Shown here: piece after piece, positions 58,102 to 64,000 of the stretch
Layout: each line of letters opens with the position of its first letter
How positions within the stretch are numbered: the stretch's first letter is position 1
Source: Hofstenia miamia
Taxonomy: Eukaryota; Xenacoelomorpha; Acoela
DNA: 64,000 nt
Assembly (NCBI GenBank): GCA_004352715.1
Contig: SCFE01000006.1
Coordinates: 2,429,217 to 2,493,216, forward strand
Reading direction: 5' to 3'
The notes under the pieces: model-generated
Told to the model about the DNA's origin: nothing
Seen by the model: the letters and a program-made list of their open reading frames with translations, nothing else
Databases searched by the model: none
Program-made: the position numbers and the translations under genes

Positions 58102-58330
58102 AAATTTAATACATGGCGAAACATATAGGGATATTATTTTAACTTGGAAATATATTGTGTATGTATTTTTAAGTGTGTGTATTTTAATATTTAATGTAGT
58201 GTAGCTTGTCTGTATTATTACATGTGTATATTTATAGTTTTGTAAATAATTGTATATATGTTTATATTGTACAGATTTTGCAAAATTTGTAAAATGCGCA
58301 GGTGAATGTACATATCAGATAAATAAATGC

Positions 58331-60717
58331 TATTGAAGTATTTATGTTACATAAAAGACGGAAATGGTCTTAAAACTTTGGTCCAAGCCCAGTCCCGCCC
58401 ACGAAAGCTTATTCTCAGCCACATTCCGATCCATTCGGGCAGCTGCATCAAGAGTGCAGATATTGATTCTGAACATGGAGGCCTGAAAATGGAAAGAAAC
58501 CATTTCTCTATATACTTAACAAAGTATTTGTGATAGTAGTTTGGGAGATGTGGAAGGTAATTTTCACTAGCTAAAATTCAAACCATTTCAGCTTCTTCCT
58601 ATACAGTATAGGGGGCGAATATTTTTAAAAAAATTAATATACTCTTATTTTGAAGTAATGAGTGTTGATCGTGATTTTTCATTGATTGCATGAGCCAAGA
58701 TCAATTCAAGATTATTTCTAAATATATGTTCGTTTTGATTTCAACAAGGTTTGTGAGAATTTGATATAAATTTAAACCTATCAGAAACACATTTGGAAAA
58801 TTTCTAGAAAATATATAAGCAATGCTTCTTCCATTTTCCGCTCTAGTCTGCTTGTTTTTATGCAAAGCAATCAGAGAAATATGGAATTAAGCTTTGGGTG
58901 CTAAGTTAGCTGAAAATTATTATGTGGTATGTCTCTATCTTTTGAAACAAGACACGAATTTGTGAACGGATCAACTTTTTGAAAATGTTTTAAAGCACTT
59001 GCCTTAGATATTTTTGGAAAAGATATTACATTACTGGTGACAAATTTTTCACATTTTTAAGCAAAAAATAGCAGTAGTTGGAACAGTACTGCAAAATAGA
59101 CGAGAATTCTGCAGTTCGCAGTCTTTTAGTATTATAGAAATCCATGTATTAAGTGTTAGTATGCAATCACTATTTACTTATTTCAGTGTTTTCTCAGTTC
59201 TTCCATACCGTTTATACTGATTTATGACGATTTATGATGCATAAATGTTTAAATTTCTATTTAAATTTAACAAATCTTAAAATACTAATTTGAGTGAAAA
59301 CCACCTATGCCTACAGTTGTTTTTGCTACCAGCCCATGTAGTAATTTCTAGAAATACTCAATGAAAATGAAGAGAACTTTAATTAAATGTGACGTTTTGA
59401 TGTTATTGAAATGAGAATTAATGTTACAACTAAATTTTTCTAATGAAAAACTATCAAAGAGTTCAGGAAAGAATTTGGGACAGGATCCTAAACAACACCC
59501 ACGTAACCTGTAGAAACACATACTAGCTTCTTGAAATGAGCAGAATGTATAATAAATTCTAACCTACTCAGCTTAAAAAGGAATACGTCTTAAATGCATT
59601 CTTATTGGTCGACAGACTTTGTAAATTAAGAAAAAGAAATTGCATATTTCTCTTGTAAAGTCTCTCCAATCCAACAAGTAAGAATTTTAATTACAAAGCA
59701 TGTAAGTTTTTAACATTAAGTCTAGGAACGTTGAGTTATTCCAAATAATAGTATGGTTGAAAAACTCATTTAACAAATATCTTCTCAACCCAAGCAATTT
59801 GCTTAAAATATAAATTGGATATTGAAAAAATTCTTCATTGTCAAAATTTTTTAAGTTTGATTAATATTTTTTTTTATTAATATTGTTATTTTGAGATTTG
59901 ATGAATCTATGCTGCTACGATCTCAAAATCAAACATCCTTTTCGGCTACAAAAAAACCGATATCAATATGTTCGATAGTTCGGCTGTATTTAAAAATGCA
60001 GTTAACAAATTTCACCTGGAACTACCACAAAGAAAGACCTTGTATTCACATTTTATAATGCTTCTTCTTAAATTATGCCCAGCTTCTCAACATGTTTTCT
60101 ATAAAACATAGTTGTATTATTTCATTTTTATTTATAATATTGTTGTAACAACCAAAAATAGTATACATTATTATTCTTAAGGGCATTATGCATTTTTCTT
60201 CTAAAATCTAGGCAAAAGAACCAAATTCATGTATAATATAACTTCAAAATTTACCTTATATATTCAGTCGAATGAATCCATGCAACAGATTTACATTATA
60301 AAATTCAAATGTAACATTTTCCTGAATCCTGGATATCCTTTAATCGTAAAATATATATATTGCTACCCTTAAGAGTTCGCTTAATGTTCTTTAAAATCAT
60401 AGTTATTCTATATTGGGTAACAACAATTGAATGTATGATTTTTTATTGGTTTTTAACTATATATTTATATATATATATACTTGTGCAATGGAGCATTTCT
60501 TAGCAGCGTATATAGCTTCAGCGGTGGCGATCGATTTTTCATAGTATACAGCGTCAGTCAAATACATGTATATCGTTTTTATTTGAACATCAATTTTCAA
60601 AATACATACATTAGTTCTTAGGAATTGTAAATAAACTTTTTTCATAAAATTTTGTAGTATACAATACCAGTATAAATAATAATGTGCCTACAGCGTCAAT
60701 ATAAATAATCACATAGG

Positions 60718-60756
<39 letters not shown>

Positions 60757-62804
60757 TGCTAAAAATGATAATTCCAAAATTTAAATGCTTAGATTTTCGT
60801 GTTTAAAATGTTTATTAGAAAATAAGCACAGTAGTTGAAACAATCTCTCAAGGGAATCAACAATATTAAAACATAAATAGGGATGTCAAGAAATAAATTT
60901 GATTCTAGCGCATAATTACTTCTAATTATTACAAGATAAGTTTTAAACTTGTCTATATCAAACTTAGCAACATATATTATAGCATATGGATTCCCTCTAA
61001 TATATTATTTGATTTATAATTTCAGAAAAATTGAAATAAGGCTTTGCAACAGTAATTATTTTGTTACTTTTCAATTAATTGAAAATAGAGTTTTTATCGA
61101 TCGAATCTTAATTTTAAGAGCGGTTACATGAAAACGGATGCAGTAATCCATTAAATTGAAATTTTCATTATTAATGCAAATTTAGGATGATATCACCTGC
61201 AAATTTAATATTATTGCTGTTAAAATTAATGAACAAACTTCTTTCAAATGTAGATTTATCATTAGATGATTCAGTTTCAAGCAAATTTTAACTTGAAATG
61301 CGTTGGTAGTAAACCTAACTTAGAACTTCATAGATATACTCTGTTGATGGAATCTTAAAAGGAATGAATTTCCAAAACATTATGGTAATAATTAATCTCA
61401 GCACTATACGTTAATATACTTTGTAAAATTGCAAATTACAGTCCTTAGAACAACACATTAATCATCTTAAAGAATATATACTCTTAATTTTTATCTAAAC
61501 ATTACTAATTGTAGATTGCCTTTATTATAAGTTGCAGAAGCTTACAAAGAAAAAATATTAACTAGTTATAATTGTAGGAAATTTTTATAGTAATTTAGTT
61601 TTGCAAACCTTATTTCAACGCAACTAAATTTATGTCTATTACTACTGTTATCATTATTAACGATTATTAAGAAGGAACTTATTAAAAAATATTTTATATT
61701 ATTAATAGTTAAAATAACCATTCTATTTGATTTCTGACTGCGGTTATCTTTTATTCTAAAATTATTAAATTCAATTACTGTTAGATATCATATCATTTCA
61801 AAAGTATTAATTGGAACTGTATATAAACAGCAGTAAAAGTGCTTAGATAAAAACTAGACACCCATCGTTTCCAGTGACCTTGATTTTTTTGAATATACTA
61901 CTTTTATTTTAGTATATTTGCAGAAAAATCAAATATCTAAAAGCAACGGAATATCTAAGAGATAAGAAATTAGGCTATTTCTTTCTGGAGAATGCAATTC
62001 AAAGGAGCTTTAGAGTTACTAATATTAAATTATGAAAGCTTTGTTCAAGTATTCTTCCTACGCCTGCTAAATACTTCTAATTTTTTAAAAAAAAGTTTGG
62101 AAGTAATGCAAATGATAAGAATTCTGATTAACAATTGCTGAAGACTCAAATATTCAGTGCGTGAACATCACCTGTTTTTATGCAAATTAAAACAAATGTA
62201 TATAAAAATAAACTTGAAAATGCTAATCAGGTGTTATTATAACTCTAAATTTTTGAATATTTATAGAAATGTAACATTTTTAATGCAAAATATTTTAAAT
62301 ATATGCATTTAATCGCACAGCAGCACATCGCAAATGACTTGCTTAATTGTTAATAGAATTGAAGAATAATTAACATTTATAAAATAGTAGCATTTATAGG
62401 ATTCCAAAGCTAATATTGCAAGTTTCTAATGACACGAATCTGTAAAAAAATACTCCATACATTGTTTATTGAAAAACCAATCTTTAAACTATCAAATTAA
62501 ACACGTCCATATTTCCAAATTTTACCGATAACACACCCGATATAACTAAAATTTTATGAGGATTTAGTATGGAATAGCATTTTCAAATTTTAAAGTGTTT
62601 ATCAATATATCTTTGAAGGATATTAAAAAACCTTATGTATATAAAAATAATACAGCATTTTAGCGCAAAAAGATAGGAACAGTAATGTGATTTTCTGTAT
62701 GTATGTATGATGTTAATAAAAGTTGAAGGCAATGTATTGACTGCTACTGACAACATTTTTCAGTTTAAATCAGAGCTACTATTTGTCGGAAGTGGGCTTT
62801 ACCT
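58331..62804. other. Non-coding AT-rich stretch
   Basis: A GC-richer patch at 58380-58500 (GGTCCAAGCCCAGTCCCGCC) holds a 68-codon frame without recognised motif. TA runs lie at about 60466-60479 and 60722-60751. A minus-strand frame at 60457-60645 is treated separately. Nothing else is supported. Confidence 0.45.
60481..60645 (-). other. Weak candidate exon
   Basis: A minus-strand frame ends with YMYLTDAVYYEKSIATAEAI and YAAKKCSIAQ directly before a donor-like CACAA|GTATAT. The last 27 residues are protein-like and less AT-rich than the flanks. No acceptor is convincing, and the adjacent TA array makes the GTATAT donor likely by chance. Function unknown. Confidence 0.25.
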
Positions 62805-63008
62805 CCGTCGCACACTGCCGTTAAGTTAAGTTAATTGCTAAGTTAAGGTTTAGATAATCCCATCGCACACTGCCGTTAAGGTAACCGTAACTTAAGCCTT
62901 AACGGCAGTGTGCGACGGAATTTCTTAAGTTAAGGCTAACCGCAACGCGAACCGTAACGTTTTTTCTAGAGTTAAGTTAAGTTTACCTTAACGGCAGTGT
63001 GCGACGGG
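62805..63008. mobile_element. Nested inverted-repeat MITE
   Basis: The 20-base word CGTCGCACACTGCCGTTAAG occurs four times with only minor change. Forward copies lie at 62806-62825 and 62862-62880 (starting ATCG); reverse complements lie at 62897-62917 and 62987-63006. The outer pair bounds about 200 bp and the inner pair forms a near-perfect hairpin of 58 bp. Between them are further TTAAGTTAAG-type words and their complements. No coding potential. This fits a MITE inserted into a copy of itself, or a MITE with doubled subterminal repeats. Confidence 0.75.
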
Positions 63009-64000
63009 CCTTAGACAATTAACAAAGTGAAGAAACTGTTTAGAATGCATTCAAAGCTTAAGTGAAACAGGACAAGTTGCGATTTGGGAGACAAATCAAA
63101 ATAACGATCAGATCTATTATTTTTGAATGTGCATATTATTTTTTAAGATTTCAAAGACATCTGAGCCTAGGTATAAACTAATTGAAAAATATTAGTATTG
63201 GAAGTGGGTGAGATTTCTAAAGTAAGAAATTCTCAATATAATTCCGACATATTCAATAATATTTGAAGTACTAGTAAAAGATTATTTATGACGCAAATAT
63301 ATTGGATAAATTATATACTGTAGTTTTTTGAAAATATTATCAAATAATTTCCAGTCATTATTAGACGTGGTCATTGTCTAAAGATACAAACTAGTTTTAT
63401 TTCGCAATTTCTCAAAATATTTAAAATTCGTCCAACCCACTTAGAAAACATTATGAGTTATAATTTTAATAATATTGTGAAGTGTGATAAATTTAAAAAT
63501 ATACACATAAAGCGTTTTCCTCATCCTCTATAATTGCTAAAATTGCACAGTATTGCAATGAATATTTTTAAAATCTCGCGTTAAGGAATTGAACTTAATT
63601 TAGACCACCTTTAAGAAATAAAATATATATTACTTCCCTTACATCTTATTGCTTTTGAATAAGGGAGGGATTTCCAAAAAAGTAACATGCTTCTATTTAT
63701 AGTTTACTAAGAAATTGAATGCCACTGTGAATCTCAAGTAAAAATTAATTTGTCAAATGAATTACAAAATTAATATTTCCAAAAAATTGTAATGACAAAA
63801 AGACTTTCTTTTTATGAAAAATACATGTAATACATTAAGATAAGCCAAACTAGTTTCTACCATATTAAATCCTGAATTCAAGCTACCGCATATGGACATA
63901 GGATTAAGATTATGGAAAAAAATGCACTCACGAATATTTGTAGAGGTTGTTTACTAATTCGCAACTTAACCTGGCAATATGGAATTTTTGAATGTAGTTT
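63009..64000. other. Non-coding AT-rich stretch
   Basis: No gene or repeat is supported. Confidence 0.5.

Larger units (their letters stand above)
55560..58330 (+). mobile_element. Non-LTR retrotransposon, best preserved copy (copy B)
   Basis: 5' truncated within the endonuclease domain (first recognisable blocks at about 55590-55700). It continues through a complete reverse transcriptase to a 3' end with GATAAATAAATGCT at about 58317-58330. The layout and the wording of the motifs match copy A (11455-14900) and copy C (28710-28950). ORF1 is absent. Few disabling changes in the polymerase suggest a younger insertion than copy A. No target duplication was established. Confidence 0.8.

Noticed and set aside
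1-64000. CRISPR arrays, operons, tRNA or rRNA genes
   Set aside because: No regularly spaced repeats with unique spacers, no bacterial gene organisation and no recognisable tRNA TPsiC box with a matching cloverleaf were found by eye.

Overview
This is a strongly AT-rich, gene-poor stretch of eukaryotic nuclear DNA, almost certainly from an invertebrate animal. The evidence is the mix of decayed transposons (piggyBac, hAT, Tc1/mariner, Ty3/gypsy and CR1/L2/Jockey-like non-LTR retrotransposons), long TA, AAT and CT microsatellites, and the absence of bacterial-style operons, ribosome binding sites or tightly packed open frames. An arthropod or another small invertebrate fits, but nothing here fixes the taxon. 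There are three assembly gaps (12568-12627, 25310-25478, 47450-47602) and one ambiguous base (38689). All three gaps lie next to low-complexity runs.

Layout. 1-4260: a decayed piggyBac transposon split by a 236-bp hAT-type MITE, then the 3' tail of a CR1-like retrotransposon. 4261-8450: mostly empty, with a second hAT MITE (5720-5924) and one convincing last coding exon of a cellular gene (7845-8021). 8450-9900: wreck of a Ty3/gypsy pol gene. 11455-14900: a long decayed non-LTR element with an esterase-like ORF1 and an endonuclease/reverse transcriptase ORF2. 15000-25300: empty DNA with MITEs, a second non-LTR remnant (20440-21640) and faint transposon traces. 25500-38700: mostly empty, with small retroelement pieces (28710-28950, 29690-30060), an unrecognised minus-strand frame (30825-31235), a fold-back MITE, a possible cellular exon (33110-33267) and a mariner fragment (34137-34520). 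38700-41960: a hammerhead-like RNA motif, degenerate hAT-like repeats, a Tc1 element with its 3' end preserved, and a minus-strand reverse transcriptase fragment. 45400-50950: an unrecognised degenerate protein followed by a small tandem repeat, a candidate internal exon (46472-46588) and a purine-rich degenerate coding region. 51036-53460: a hAT-like element and a nearly full-length decayed mariner between TA arrays. 55560-58330: the best preserved element, a non-LTR copy with an intact YADD reverse transcriptase. 62805-63008: a nested inverted-repeat MITE.

No complete cellular gene is visible. The window reads as intron or intergenic DNA filled by successive transposon waves, with at most three or four short exons of unidentified genes. 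The coding pieces do not form a pathway. They record mobile elements at different stages of decay and a few exon-like islands. I did not find a convincing new biological system. The items most worth checking are the hammerhead-like motif, the exon candidates, the nested MITE and the unrecognised degenerate reading frames.
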